Made by a program: the position numbers and the translations under genes. This document shows positions 1 to 18,529 of a stretch of DNA of 64,000 nucleotides, piece after piece. Below the pieces are notes generated by a model. That model worked only from the letters and a program-made list of their open reading frames with translations, was not told the DNA's origin and ran no database searches. Positions within the stretch are counted from its first letter, which is position 1. Each line of letters starts with the position of its first letter. The stretch spans positions 1,178,001 to 1,242,000 of the forward strand of contig JALJCS010000038.1 of NCBI GenBank assembly GCA_023055355.1, in the 5' to 3' direction. The DNA is from Agelaius tricolor (Eukaryota > Chordata > Aves > Passeriformes > Icteridae).

Positions 1-1184
1 CCAGCGGTTCCAGTGCCCTCAGGTGAGACCTGGCCCCACAGCAAACACACCAGGCTCTGGGCTTGTGTGGGGATATGCTCATGGAAGGTCCTGGGTGGTG
101 CCAGACTCTCCAATACCTGTACAAACCACAGGAAGTTGATGCAAATTACTGTTTTGATTTTTTTTAAAAAAGCAAATATTTGATTTTTCCACGCATTTTT
201 GAGTCTCCTAATATTGATCTTCCATTGGGATAAATTTCATTGGAAGCCTCTGGAGGCAGCAAACTCCCCAGTGCAAAACTAAGTAAGGAGGTGGTTCAGC
301 ATCATTTCCCAACTCCTTGCTCCAGCTCTTTTGTTTTAAATCTTGTTAATACTTAATTAGATGCTTCCTTTCTTTAAACTTGCCCTCTGTGCAGGACAAC
401 AGCAAATATTTTGGTCAGACTAAACCTGCAGTGTTCCTCCCCACCGCAGAGCAAGAAACAAAACCCCAAATCATTTGATCTGAGTTTAAATAATCAAATT
501 GAAACCAAAGGAAGGAAGTAAAAAAAAAACCAACCCCAACCCGCACATGCCAGCCTGTGCATTTGCATTCAGGATGCTGAGTAATTTGTCAAAAACTGCT
601 TTATTTTTTTTAAGAGCCACTGACACGCTCTGGTGACCCTTCCAGCATTTAATAATTCCTCCAAACCCCATTTAACTGTCACGTCTGTCTGCTGTGTGAC
701 ACCGCCGAGCGATCGCTGCCGCGTTCCTGAGCCAGGGGACCTGCAGGGAGGAGACCCGTGGGGATGAGACCTTGGGGAAGGCTATCCCCCTTGCTTTGAG
801 CGGGATCCTGCCCCTGGTTGGCTTTTTGGGATTGAGAGAAACCTCCCAGAAAAGTGCTCTGCAGGAGAGAGAGGGAGAGTGGGATGGGAGCGGGTCAGAG
901 CAGGAGGGGGCTGTGGGCACCTGCTCTCCTCCAGGGGTTTGGAGCTCAGGGTGTGACCCGAGTGCATTTGGGACTCCAAATGGATTTAGGATCAGTGGTG
1001 CAGGAGATGGGAGCTGGGCCTGGAGGAGGCAATCCTTTAAACCCCAGCAGTGTGAGGCTGCCCTGCAGATTTGGGGTTCTGCAGGGGAAACTGAGGCACG
1101 GGCAGCAGCATGGCCAGACCCTTCCCTGTGGTGGAGGTGGCAGCGAAGGTGCCTCCTCATCCTCATCTCCCAGTGCCAGGAAGT

Positions 1185-1465
1185 CAGAGAAGAGGAAAAA
1201 TTCATTTGCATTGATTTTTACTAAGCTCCTAATTGGACTTCGTTAAGGCCTAATGGGCGAGGGGGCACGGAACCACTCGCAGCCTTTCAAGCCCAATTAA
1301 CTCGGGTTTGCCCTATTTGTTTTAGTGGCAGGAGGGTGGCTAATTACAGGGTGCCAGGGTCGGGGGCACGGCTGGGCCGGGGGTCACGGCCCTGCCTCTG
1401 CCTCCCGCTCACACCCTCATTATCAAATTACCTTTTTAACTCCGAAGGGGGGCTAATTAAGTGAG
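1185..1465. promoter_or_regulatory. Candidate intronic enhancer: homeodomain/POU motif cluster
   Basis: The block holds an octamer ATTTGCAT (1204-1211), CTAATTGG (about 1228), CAATTAA (1294-1300), TAATTA at 1341-1346 and 1454-1459, and ATTATCAAATTAC near 1419. These are packed into 280 bases of otherwise G+C-rich intron. Motif density and the lack of repeats suggest a transcription-factor platform. This is inference; no conservation data were available. Confidence 0.3.
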
Positions 1466-3179
1466 GTAAATGAAATCAGTGGGGAGGAAGAGGGAAGGAG
1501 GGGGACGGCCGCTGCCAAAAGCCGAGCGCTGCCGGCGGCTGGGGCTTTTCCTCCCCTTGGCTCCCTCCTTTTTCCTCCTCTGGATGCGCTGAGCTGATGG
1601 AGGAGGAAAGTGGAAAACCCTTTCCCTGCAACGAAAAGGCCAAAGTGGGCCTGATGGCTCAGCCTCAGCCCCGGACCAGGGGTGGAAATTTGGGCAGCGT
1701 TTTCCCGTGGGCACAGCATCCCCCTGCCCTTCCCCTCAGGAAGGCAGCACATCCCTTCCTGTCCCGGGGATGACGTCGGGAGTGACAGCCTGCACTCAGC
1801 ACAGCAGAATTGCTCCGATGGAGGCGAAGTGACAGCCGAGGTTACAAATTAGAAAATTTTAAGTAGCGGCAGCTGTCTCCTTCGCTGCCTCCCTCCCTGT
1901 CCCCCCTGCTCCCGTCCCCCCTTCCTTAGCAGTAATTATGGGGTGATTGAAGCATCGTTGGGCTGCAGTGCTGACACCTCTGTCTTTTTCCTGTAAACAT
2001 GGGGAGAGGAAAATAGACACTTGGAGATTGTGCGAGTGTCACTTTGAAGGTGTCTCTTGTCTCCTCGGCAGAGGCTGGAGAGTGGCTGTCAGCTGCCCTC
2101 CCCTCTGCCCCAGCTGACACGCTCTGGGCCTGTCTCCCAGCACCCCAGAGTGGCAGGAGGTGGGGGTCAAGGCCTGTACCCAAACCTTCAGCCCAAACTG
2201 GCTTTAACAGCCCCTAAGGGGAAGGAGAGGGAATGTTAATTATAATTGTATTAATTGTGTTAGTGGTGGGCTCAGCTCCACAGTAAGGGGCTGGAGCAGC
2301 TCCCTGTGCCCCTGTGTCACTGCTGTGCCCATGGGGACAGCTGGGGTTTGGTGTTAACTTGGCTGTCTGCTCCCACATCCTGAGGGAGTGGATGTTTGGT
2401 GAGCACCTGAGCTGCCCCAGGGACTGGGCTGCACCATCACTGGGGTGGCTGGAGAGGAGGGGTTGCTCTCCTTTGGGACAGCCAGACTGTGTCCTGTAGG
2501 ATGCTGAAATCATGGGCACTACTTGGGCTGAGGTGTAATGGAAGAGCCTTGGGCTGCTGCCCTTGTGGCTCCTGTTGTGTCTGTGGCACTGAGAGAGCAG
2601 AGCCTGGTGAAGCTCTGAGGGGCTCTGTGGGCTCCCCTCAGCCTCTCTTGGGGCTGGGGCTGCTTGGGGACACATCCCCTTCAGTGGGGACTTTGTGCCC
2701 TTTGCCATTCCCATGACTGCACCACAGCAGATGCCCAGCACTGGGAAGGGACCATTGCTGTGGGCAGGCAGGGGACAGGGACGTGCTGGTGGAGCAGCCC
2801 TGGCTGTGGACAGCTCACAGCCTTTCCCATCACGTACTCTCTGCCAGACCAGCTCAGCATTTCCCCACAATATTTCCACCTCCACGGACGGGAGAACGGC
2901 CTGGCCACACTCGCGTTTAAACACCACGCACAAAACAAGCTTTGAACGGCTGGAACAAAGGAGCAGCACGCCAAAATAATTAAACACCCTCCATCCCCAG
3001 GCCTTGTGCAATGGGGAGGGGGCAGCAGGAAGGGACTGGGGGCCCTGCCCAGCCCGAAGGAGCTGCCCTGCCAGCCCCAGGCAGCCTCGTTGGCTGCCGG
3101 CAGCCGCGGGGAGAGGAGGGCACTGCGGGCCCGCGCTCCCCATGCCTGTGCCCCGCTCGTTCTGCTAATTACAGGTTTT

Positions 3180-3486
3180 CAGCTGCAGACCGTTGGGCAC
3201 GGATGGGTGGGGGGATCGGTTCCCAAACCCTGTCATTTAGCCTCGTCAGAGTGCCTCTTCAAAGAGGGGAATCTAGAAATTTTCTCCGCAAGGTGCGGAG
3301 TGGACTGTCTCGGCCCCAGCATGAATATAATGACAGATGCATTTTACAGCGAGCTGAGACTGAATGCGCTCGACCACGGCTCCTTCTGTCAGCCAAGTCA
3401 TTATTTTTTGTCATTTGCTGACAGTTTTGGTCTCATTCGTTTCTCTCTCTTTTTCTGCTTTTCCCCCTGCCTGGAAAAATGGCTAG
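3180..3486. promoter_or_regulatory. Candidate conserved non-coding block before ASS1 exon 13
   Basis: This is unique, compositionally balanced sequence with several CpGs, including GTCATTTAGCCTCGTCAG and a GACAGATGCATTTTACAG stretch, directly preceding the exon. It contrasts with the G-rich, repeat-prone intron on both sides. It may be regulatory or an unrecognised splicing element. Evidence is composition only. Confidence 0.25.
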
Positions 3487-10484
<6,998 letters not shown>

Positions 10485-10712
10485 CAATCAATCGCACGCG
10501 AGCCTCCCGCTCCCCTTTCTAATTTCTGGAAGAAGTAGCACTAATTGTGGTGGCAATTGGTAATTGTAACTCGTCTCCCTGGAGCGGAGGTGACGGCTTT
10601 GTTACGGGGCTGCAAGTGAAATGCAGTCAGGGGGGGAAGAAAGAAAAAAAAAAAGAGGTTTGTCCATCGGAGGAGAAGTGGGGAAAGAAATAAACCCCAG
10701 CCACGCGCGGGG
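10485..10712 (+). other. ASS1: ASS1 3' UTR
   Basis: The interval from the ASS1 stop codon to the predicted cleavage region is about 230 bases. It is unique sequence with little repeat content, including AATT-rich words near 10530-10570 and a short A-run at 10642-10652. The end is inferred from the poly(A) signal, not observed from transcripts. Confidence 0.7.
10689..10694 (+). terminator. ASS1: ASS1 poly(A) signal AATAAA
   Basis: This is the first AATAAA downstream of the ASS1 stop codon, about 205 bases after it. A T/GT-rich stretch follows at about 10732-10765, a fitting downstream element. A small hairpin (CCGGC at 10714-10718 and GCCGG at 10726-10730) lies between them. Confidence 0.75.
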
Positions 10713-13700
10713 TCCGGCATTGAGAGCCGGGCTTTATTGCTTTATTCCTGCCTCGTTTGTTTGCTCCCCCAGGCCGGCTTTGTGAATTTGTGATGGGTTA
10801 AGTGGCTGCGAAGGACGAGGGGGGTTGGTGGTACCTGGTGGGGAAGGTGGGGAGCAGGAAACACCTCTCAGAGAGGCATTTCAGGGGCTGCAGGGCTGAG
10901 CTGGCTGCTCAAGGGTCAATGGGGCTTGATCTTTTCTGCGCGTTTTGGTGAGTTTTAAAGAGCAGACTCGGGAAAGGCAAAAATGCAGGGAATACGCTCT
11001 GGTGGTGCTGCAGGAGGTGAGGAGGGAAGGAGCGCTGGGTGCAGGCTGGGCAGGGTGTCCCTGTCCCAGAGTGCCTGGAGAGCTGCAGGTCCCTGTGGTC
11101 CCCATGCTCACGCCTGGCTGGGAGGCTCAGAGAGGGAAACCTGGAGCTGTGGTGGAAGCAGAGGGAAAAGAAAGAGGAAAGGACTGGATTTCCTAACTGT
11201 GCAAACACTCAGTGCTGGTGCTCAGCACTGCTGAGGCTGGGGGAGGACACGGTTTGGGATGTCCCCACATTGGATGTCCCCAGGAGAGGAGCAGAGGTGC
11301 TCCCTGGAGCTGGGGGGCACCAAGCACGGCGCTTGCTGTGGCAGCCCCAGCCCAGCAGCAGCAATGTGGGGCTTCCCAACGTCCCTGGGGAGCAAAAGCA
11401 GAGCTGCCCCCAAAAAGGGGCACATTTTAATAGCCCCTATGGGACAGTCAGGCCAAGTGGCCATTTGGGGACGTCCAGGCGTGCCCTGCCCACTCTGCTG
11501 CCAAGCCAGCAAGTGTGACAAGCTCTGACATCACAGCTGGGAAAATAACATGTTATTTTCCCAGCTTGGATGTGAATTTCCCTGCTATTATTGGCAGCGA
11601 CCATCTTGGGAGGAGAAAGCAGCAGAGGGCTGTCAGGAGAGGGGAAAGAAGGAAAGAAATGGTTTTCTGGGCTGGTGGAGCCTGTCCAACCCCTGTGGGC
11701 TGTGGGGAGGTGGGGATGCTCTGCAGGGCCACCCCATTCCTTTAATCCCACTGCTTCCAGCAGCAAGTCCATGCTGCAAGTGCAGCTGCGCATGGGGTCC
11801 TGCATGAGCCCCAGTGGGGCTGGTGGGCAGCAGGTTGTGCTGAGGAGCCAGCCTGGCTGGGTGCCCACTGTGGAGCCCTTTTCAGCCCACAGCAGCTCAT
11901 TCTCAGCTGGGGGAAGGGTTTGGAACTTCACAAAACCACGGGAACAGAGCTGCTTCCCTTCCACACACCAGGGATGGATGCTGTGCTGGCCCATGGGACA
12001 GTGAGCAGCCCTGGGAGCTGTGAGAGTTCCCTCCCATGCCCATCCTTGGCTATGGTAGAGCAGCCCATTGGAAAAGTGGAGTTTGAAACAATTTTTGCAA
12101 TGGGGAGCTGATGTCTTTTATTTGGAGGGAAAACCCAAAGCAGAACAACAAAACCAAGTGTCTTGGCAGAAGCTTCTTGTGCCTCAAAGCTTGAGAAATG
12201 CTGGAAAACTCAGTGAGGGCTCATTGGGCCAACTGGGTGCTTAAATCATCACCTGGAAAAAGCCATTTCACTCCCAGTCCTGGAATATCCTCCAGCACTC
12301 TCACCAGAGCCCAGATCCAAGGGGATCCTGGCTGCCCACTGGGGTGTCCAGGGAGGTGTTTGGCTCAGGGCAGAGGATGATCCACCCTGGCAGCTCCAGC
12401 TCCTCAGGAAGCACAGGGGTGCTCTTGGAGGCAGTGATGGACAGGACACCTCAGCCTTGGAGGGGTATCACGTGTCAGCTTCCAGCTGCTGCTTCCAGCT
12501 GGGCTGCAAGTGGAATGTGCTGGTAAGGCAGAGCTCAGTGTATTCAAAAAGCCAAGTCAAACCCAGTGTGAGTCTTGGAGAAGGGAAAATCTCTCAGAAA
12601 TCTTGGTTTCAAAGCATGGAGGACACCCACCAAAGTGCCTGTGCTTCCTATTGGGGCTGCAGTGATAGGATGCTGTGAGACAGACACCACATTTAATTAC
12701 TTTGCTGCCTTAATTGCCATCAGCCCTTCCAGTTCACAAGATTTGGTGGTTTCTCAGTGTCCTTCCATCCTTCCACCCTGTTGTGTCTCAGGGAGGTATT
12801 TCAGGGGCTGGGACTGCCAGCAGGGAAAAGCAGTGGGTGAGGAGCACTCTGAGCACCTCCTGAACCACCTGGAACTCCTCGGCAGAGAAATTCTGGGGAG
12901 AATATTTTGGCCTTTAAGGTGAAAACTTCTTTCTGCAGCACCCTGAGGGTGTTGAGGGCAGTGAAGATGGGCTGGGGGCTGTCCATTCCCAGGGCAGAGC
13001 TGCACTGGAAAGAGCCCAGAGTGACCCTGGCAAGGGACCTGGGTCACTGCTGGCCTTTGAAGCTCTCCTGAGCATCCCCACAGCGTCACCCATCACTGCA
13101 GCTCTGAGGCTGCCCCTTTCCACCCCTGGGGATGCCTCTGGGAAGGTGCAGCCCCTCTTTGCACCCCGGGCTCTGCCATGGGGCTGCTCTGCCACCCTCC
13201 CAGGCTCTGGTGGAGGGCTTGGCCGGGGTCACTGCAATCGATATCTCATCTGCAGGCTCTCCTAGCGGAAGTGATGGTATATTGGAACATGGTAATGGCT
13301 CTTGTCTAGTGGAAAAGGCTAATCTTCCCCAGCTGTACGGGATCTCTGCAGGTGTCCTCTGGCTCTCCCCGCTGCCACCAGCCCTGCCAAGGAGCAGACA
13401 CACTTCTTTAAAGCTGTAGCACTGCAATTTGCTGCTGTCCTGGGGAGGGAGAGCTGCCTGCAGCCTGGCTCCATGGGGCACAGAGCTGTGGCTGGGGCTC
13501 CCCAGAGAAGAACTGGCACCCCCAGTGTCACTGCAGAGCTGCTCACGTGTGCTGGGTCAAAGAAGAGAAGGTGATGTGTTCTCCAGAGGTGCCAGTTCCC
13601 CAGGGAGAAGAGGAGAAGGATGTGGGGATGATGCCAGAAGAGATGTGGATCCCCAAAGTGCCACCTGCACGTGTGGGAGGGAGGCAGGGAAGAGCAAGGG

Positions 13701-15307
13701 TGGCAGCTTCTTGCTTTAATTTGGCTTCTTTGGCATCACACTTGCTGCTTGGTGGGACTCCCCACCTGGAACTCGCCCTGTTTTGCCCATCCTTCAGGAT
13801 TGCTGCAGAGCCAGGTCTGCCCTTCCCCTTCCCCTTGTGCATCACACCCAGAGGGGGTCAGGGCCCAGGGGGTTCTGTTTTTGAAGCTGACCAGCCATCC
13901 CTGGCTACCACATCCTGCTGGATACCAGTGGCATCATACATTTTCCCGTTTCTCTGAGGTAATTACCAGGTGTGAGGTTTATTATGCATGTGGATTTTAG
14001 CATGAACTGCCAAGAACAGCTCAGAACAATGCCCAGGTGTGTGCAGCACATCCTGGGGGCTCAGGCACGGCCAAGGTGTGTGGGGCCCCCAGATGTGGGC
14101 TGGAAAATGGGGAGCCCAAGGGCTTGGTGGGGGCCCCTCAGAGGCTGAGTGACCATCAGAGCCCGCAAAAGTCATGCCAAAGGTTGTGCTGACCTTGTTG
14201 GGGCAGGGATTTTTCCTGCAAAAGACACTGAGGATAGATGGATTTTAAGAGAAAATTCCTGGAGAGATAGAGCAGCTGTGGGGCTGCTGGGTTTTTGCTG
14301 AAACTTTATTTTGTTGGGCAAAGAAATGCATCACTGGGTCCATACAAGGAAAAATCCATTATGTTTTACAGGAGGGAAGCAGGGAGGCCTTGTGTGGCTG
14401 TGCCCTGTGGGACTGTGCCCATGTCACATCCCTTCCTGGGGCTCCATCTCCCATCTGGGTGTGTGGGAGGGGACCCTGGACCACCTCTCCCAAAGGAGGG
14501 ACAGAAAATCCTCTGGTGCTGCCCAGTGTCCCATCACTTTGTGCAGATGGCATTCCCTAGCCCTGGATGACATCCCCTCAGCAGGGACACTGGCAGCAAT
14601 GGTTTACTCTTGGGAAAACCACAGGATTCCCCAGGATGAGTGGCTGGCTCCCATTTTCCTTTGGAGACGTGGCTTCCAGTGGTCCATGGGAGCACAGAGG
14701 GTGCCCTGGGCTCTGCCCACAGGTCACAGGGCTGCAGCACAGCACGGCCGTTCAGCATTCCCGTCCTTCCAAGGCAGAGCCATCCCCCCAGTGAGGTTGG
14801 GAGTCACTAGTCCTGATCTTCCCAGGCAGGGGGGAGATGGTGGCCTTTGTAAAGCCCTTAACAAGGTGGCTTTGTCTCACGTTTAACAAGGAGCTCCCTC
14901 GCTCCTTCCCCGGGAGTTTCCCAACGCCGGGTCCCTGAAAGCCAGCTTTATGCTCTGCCTGGGGACACGCTGCTGTGGGGCCGGATCAGAGGGACACAGG
15001 GGCCCTTCTGCACGGCCCTGACAAAGGCTGCCCCGGGGGGACAGAGCCTCACAGCTCAGCCGGCTCGGGGAGGGACAAGGGACCCACAGAGGGGGCTGCA
15101 CTCGGAGCCCAGCGTCCATCTGGTCACTCGATCGTGGCAGGGAACGACCTGGAGATGCTCAGGGAGGGCCAGGGGCTCCTTGTGCTCTGTCCCCCCGCAG
15201 AGGGGGCAGGGGGAGTGGCTGGGAAGGGACAGGTAGGTTTTGTTGGCCACAGGTAACAGGATCTGCAGCCGTTGGTGCCTTCCTGCCCTCTGCTCTGGCT
15301 TTGGCAG
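10713..15307. other. Intergenic ASS1-FUBP3, part 1
   Basis: No gene, tRNA or transposon was recognised. It contains a perfect 32-bp palindrome at 11535-11566, a balanced unique block around 13220-13340 (CTGCAATCGATATCTCATC), and another near 13935-14000. Open frames here are short, overlap each other on both strands, and have no recognisable domains. Confidence 0.75.
11535..11566. repeat. Perfect 32-bp palindrome
   Basis: The left arm AGCTGGGAAAATAACA (11535-11550) is followed directly by its exact reverse complement TGTTATTTTCCCAGCT (11551-11566), with no spacer. Flanks show a weak further match (ACATCAC on the left, GGATGTG on the right). It could extrude as a cruciform or reflect a small hairpin-type insertion. 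No flanking target duplication is obvious. Confidence 0.97.
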
Positions 15308-15671
15308 GGGGGCGGGAGTGAGGAGATGAGGGCTGGAAACGAGACCTCATTCAGCAGGGATGCTTCTCCTCACCTGGAAATGGGTTTGGAGCAAGCCTGG
15401 AGGTGTCTCAGCTCTGGCACCCCACAGATCTGACCGGGCAGGTGCAGCAGCAGGAAGGGAGCCCTGGAGTGATCCTTGGCTATCAGCAGCACCCTGGGGG
15501 TGGGAGTGAGGAGATGAGGGCTGGAAATGAGACCTCATTCAGCAGGGATGCTTCTCCTCATCTGGAAATGGGTTTGGAGCAAGCCTCAGGCACCCCTCTG
15601 GTCTGGACCGGGCAGGTGCAGCAGCAGGAAGGGCGCACTGGAGAGATCCTTGGCTGTCAGCAGCACCCTGC
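15308..15671. repeat. Two-copy tandem duplication, about 188-bp period
   Basis: Copy 1 (about 15308-15495) and copy 2 (about 15496-15671) both run from GGGAGTGAGGAGATGAGGGC through CTCATTCAGCAGGGATGC and GGGCAGGTGCAGCAGCAGGA to CAGCAGCACCCTG. Copy 2 lacks about a dozen bases in the middle, and point differences are few, so the duplication is fairly young. It is non-coding. Confidence 0.9.
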
Positions 15672-18331
15672 TCATGGCAGAGGCATCACCCATCCCCGTG
15701 TCAGCGTCCAAGCTCCCCTCTCCCACCTCCTCTTCCTTCCCTGGGGGCTTTGCTGGCCTCTGCTCAGTTTGGGAGCTCCTGCCCTTCCCTTGTCCCACCA
15801 GTAAGGGCCCTCTCTCACCTCCCCCCTCAGCCATCTGCCTCTGAGCCCCCTGCCCAGCTTTGCTGTCACACATTAAACCCCAGCTCAGCGCCAGGGTCAG
15901 CGTGTCACAGCGGCCCCTCATCGATTTGTTTTACCTCCCCTTGGCTAAAGCACTTTGCCCTGGCCCCTTCCATGGCATAAGGAGCTTCCCAAGGCCCTCA
16001 GTTGTGCCCTTGCCCATCCTGGTCCTGCATGGCTGGACCCTGTGGGCAGCAGGGGCCCAGCTGAGCTGCTGATCTCCTGACCCTCCCCGGGGCACCTAAT
16101 GTGTCTCCCTGGTTTATCTGGATCAATATTTCTGCAAGGGCAAGGAGGATCCCTCCAGGGGAAGGAGGGGATGAGGGGATCCTGCTTGTTTGCACAGCCC
16201 CATGGCTGGTTTAATGCTTAGCTGGGCTGGATCATTTCTGGGGATTGGGAAGGGAGGAAGACCCTAAATCAGGGTGGAGCTGAGACCAGTGAGGTCTCCT
16301 CCTTCCAGTTCTCACTCTCTGCACTGGGGCACAGTGGTTGGGATATCTTTGCCTTCAAAACCCGAGGAGCTGGGATGGCTTCAGCACGGGTGGGGCTGCT
16401 TTGGAGGATCTGCTTCTTGCTTGTGGTGTTTGGGCCTGCATGAGGAGTTTTGGAACTGTTCTACTTGGTGCTGGGGCTGTTTTTACAGAAGCCTGGAGGT
16501 GACAGTAAAGGATGATCATCAACTTAATAAGTCCAAGCAGTGAGAGCCCTGGTAGCCTCCAGCCCTTCTTGCTGCACACTGGGGGATGCCCAGGGCATGA
16601 GGACTCTTGGTTTTATGGCTTGTCTCGGGGAATGAAGGCAAAGAACACATGGGCAATGCCCCAACACCACCTCTGCTGAAGGCACCACACCTCCAGAGCC
16701 CCTCCTGTCCCACAGAGCCACTCCACAGCCGTGCCCAGGGTCCCTGTGCCAGCAGCCGGGGCAGATGCCCAGCAGCTCGGGCAGCCCAAGGAGAAAAGCA
16801 GGGAGCTCTTGGCAACTCTGCCTTTTGCTTTCAGCCTCGCCCTCTCGCTATTTATTGGTGACTTTTGTCCTTGGCCAGCTTAGCGGCTGAAAGGGGCTGT
16901 ATTATATCACATGGAGGCAGCTCCTGGGAGGAGAGGGCTGCGCTTTCTGCGGGAACAAAGCAGGGTTGGCTAATTCCCCTCTCCTCCCGCGGCACCCGGG
17001 TCCCATCTGGTTGACACAGTTTGCTCCAGTGTCTCCTGCTATTAAGCCCCCACTTGCCTGCTTGAATCACCGGCGCTCCCCCGCCCCTGCACCCTCGGCT
17101 GCTTTTTCTTGCTTTATTTTTCATTTTCCCTAAAGCCAGGCAGAACTTGCTCCGTGGAGTGATGTCAGATGTGTGCGAGGCAGACCAATAAAACCTAATG
17201 CATCCCCCTCTTTGTCTGCCGGCCTCTCCAGCGCCTCACATTTTCCACTCAGAAAGCCACTTAAAACACATCAGCAACAATCCCTCACAAAACAGCCACT
17301 TGTTGGCTAATTGTGCCAAGGGCCCGCATTGCGCTCTCCTGCCAAGGAGGCTCTGATGCTGCCAGGGACCAGGGCAGTGGTGATGGGAACCCTCAGCATC
17401 CACCAGGATTGGCCCTGGGGGTGTCTTAGCTGCTCTGCAGGGTGTGGTGGGGCAGGGATATGGGATTGGGATGTTTCTGTTCCCCACAGCCTGGAGAGGA
17501 TGGTCACAGAGCCAGGAGTGGGGCTCAGCTCAGCCCTCGCTTTGCAGCAGGATGGATGAACAGATGGGTGCAGCAGAGCTCCCTGGACTCGGTCCTACCT
17601 GCTGATTCCTTTCTGGGAAGGAAAGCAGGCAGCTGCAGTGGAATGGGAGCTCTGGGGGGATGAGATGGGTACCCCCCTGCCAGACTGGTGACTTCAGCTC
17701 TGTGGCTGTGACTCTGGGCTGAAAGCCAGAAGAGCTGGCTGCCCCATGCTGATGGGAGAGAGCTTTGTGGCAGCTTAGAGGGATGCCAGTGGGTTTCACT
17801 GGAGGGGATGGAGATCCAGGTGCCTGATGTAGGGCAGAGAGGGTGCAAGTCAGAGATGCTTCAATGCTGGAAGGGAGGCAGAGAGGCTTGGACCTTTGCC
17901 TAACAGAGAAGCCTCCAAAAATCCCTCCCAAGGAATCCTTTGGGCCCTTTGGGATACGGGAAAGAGATCAGAGGGTGGTTAACCTCCCCCTCTGCAACCA
18001 GGGGACCCAGCCTTCCCCCTGCCTCAGAGAGACACAAGTATGTGCAGTATCTGCATTTATTTTCCTGCAGAAAAACTTGGACAGCTTCTCCTGCTGCCAC
18101 CCCCGGCATGCTGGGGAGCAGGACAGGAGCAGCACGCACTCACTGCCGCCTGCTCTGGGGGCGGGGGAGCTGTCACACCTTGTATCTCACAGCCACCCAA
18201 TCACACCCGGGTTTGGGGCTAACTTGAGGCAGGCAAGGAGGTTCAGAGACAGTGCCAGGCAGTGGGAAGGCTGCCTGTGGGCGCTGTGCTGGGCGGGCAG
18301 CCCAGAGCCCTCCCTGTGGGCATGGAGCACA
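15672..18331. other. Intergenic ASS1-FUBP3, part 2
   Basis: No gene was recognised. The most distinctive part is a unique, balanced block at about 16840-17320. The remainder is G+C-rich unique sequence with short unsupported open frames. Confidence 0.75.
16840..17320. promoter_or_regulatory. Candidate intergenic regulatory block
   Basis: This repeat-free block contains CTCGCTATTTATTGGTGAC, GGGGCTGTATTATATCACAT, TGTCTCCTGCTATTAAGCCC, GACCAATAAAACCTAATGC and CACTTGTTGGCTAATTGTGC. The mixture of CCAAT-like (CCAATAAA), TAAT and CpG words differs from its surroundings. It is a candidate enhancer by composition only. Confidence 0.25.
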
Positions 18332-18390
18332 CCTGCCCGCACTCACCTGCCCGCGCTCACCTGCCCGCGCTCACCTGCCCGCGCTCACCT
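18332..18390. repeat. 14-bp tandem repeat, four copies
   Basis: The unit CCTGCCCGCGCTCA is repeated with a 14-base period. The first copy has GCACTCA instead of GCGCTCA. It is G+C-rich and CpG-containing, and non-coding. Confidence 0.95.
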
Positions 18391-18529
18391 GCGCAGTTCA
18401 TTGGCGCGGGGCAGAGTCTGAGCGACCCACGGGCACTGGTGCTGCCGCCTGCTCCAGCTCCGTGGCCAGGCTGAGCCTCTGCCCCAGCGGCAGCCAAGGG
18501 ATGAGGCGGGAGATGCAGGCAGCTGCCTC

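Larger units (their letters stand above)
1..3486 (+). other. ASS1 intron upstream of exon 13 (3' portion)
   Basis: No exon or recognisable transposon was found. The interval holds unique AT-balanced blocks with octamer words ATTTGCAT at 561-568 and 1204-1211, TAATTA cores at 1341 and 1454, a TTAATTATAATTG cluster near 2236-2257, and a CpG-containing unique block at about 3180-3440 just before the exon. Several open frames here lack homology and splice context, so they are not called. Confidence 0.8.

Noticed and set aside
12190..15300. Multiple overlapping open frames of 60-190 codons on both strands in the intergenic spacer
   Set aside because: They are of the length expected in G+C-rich DNA, with no splice-compatible exon structure, no recognisable domain and mutual overlap.
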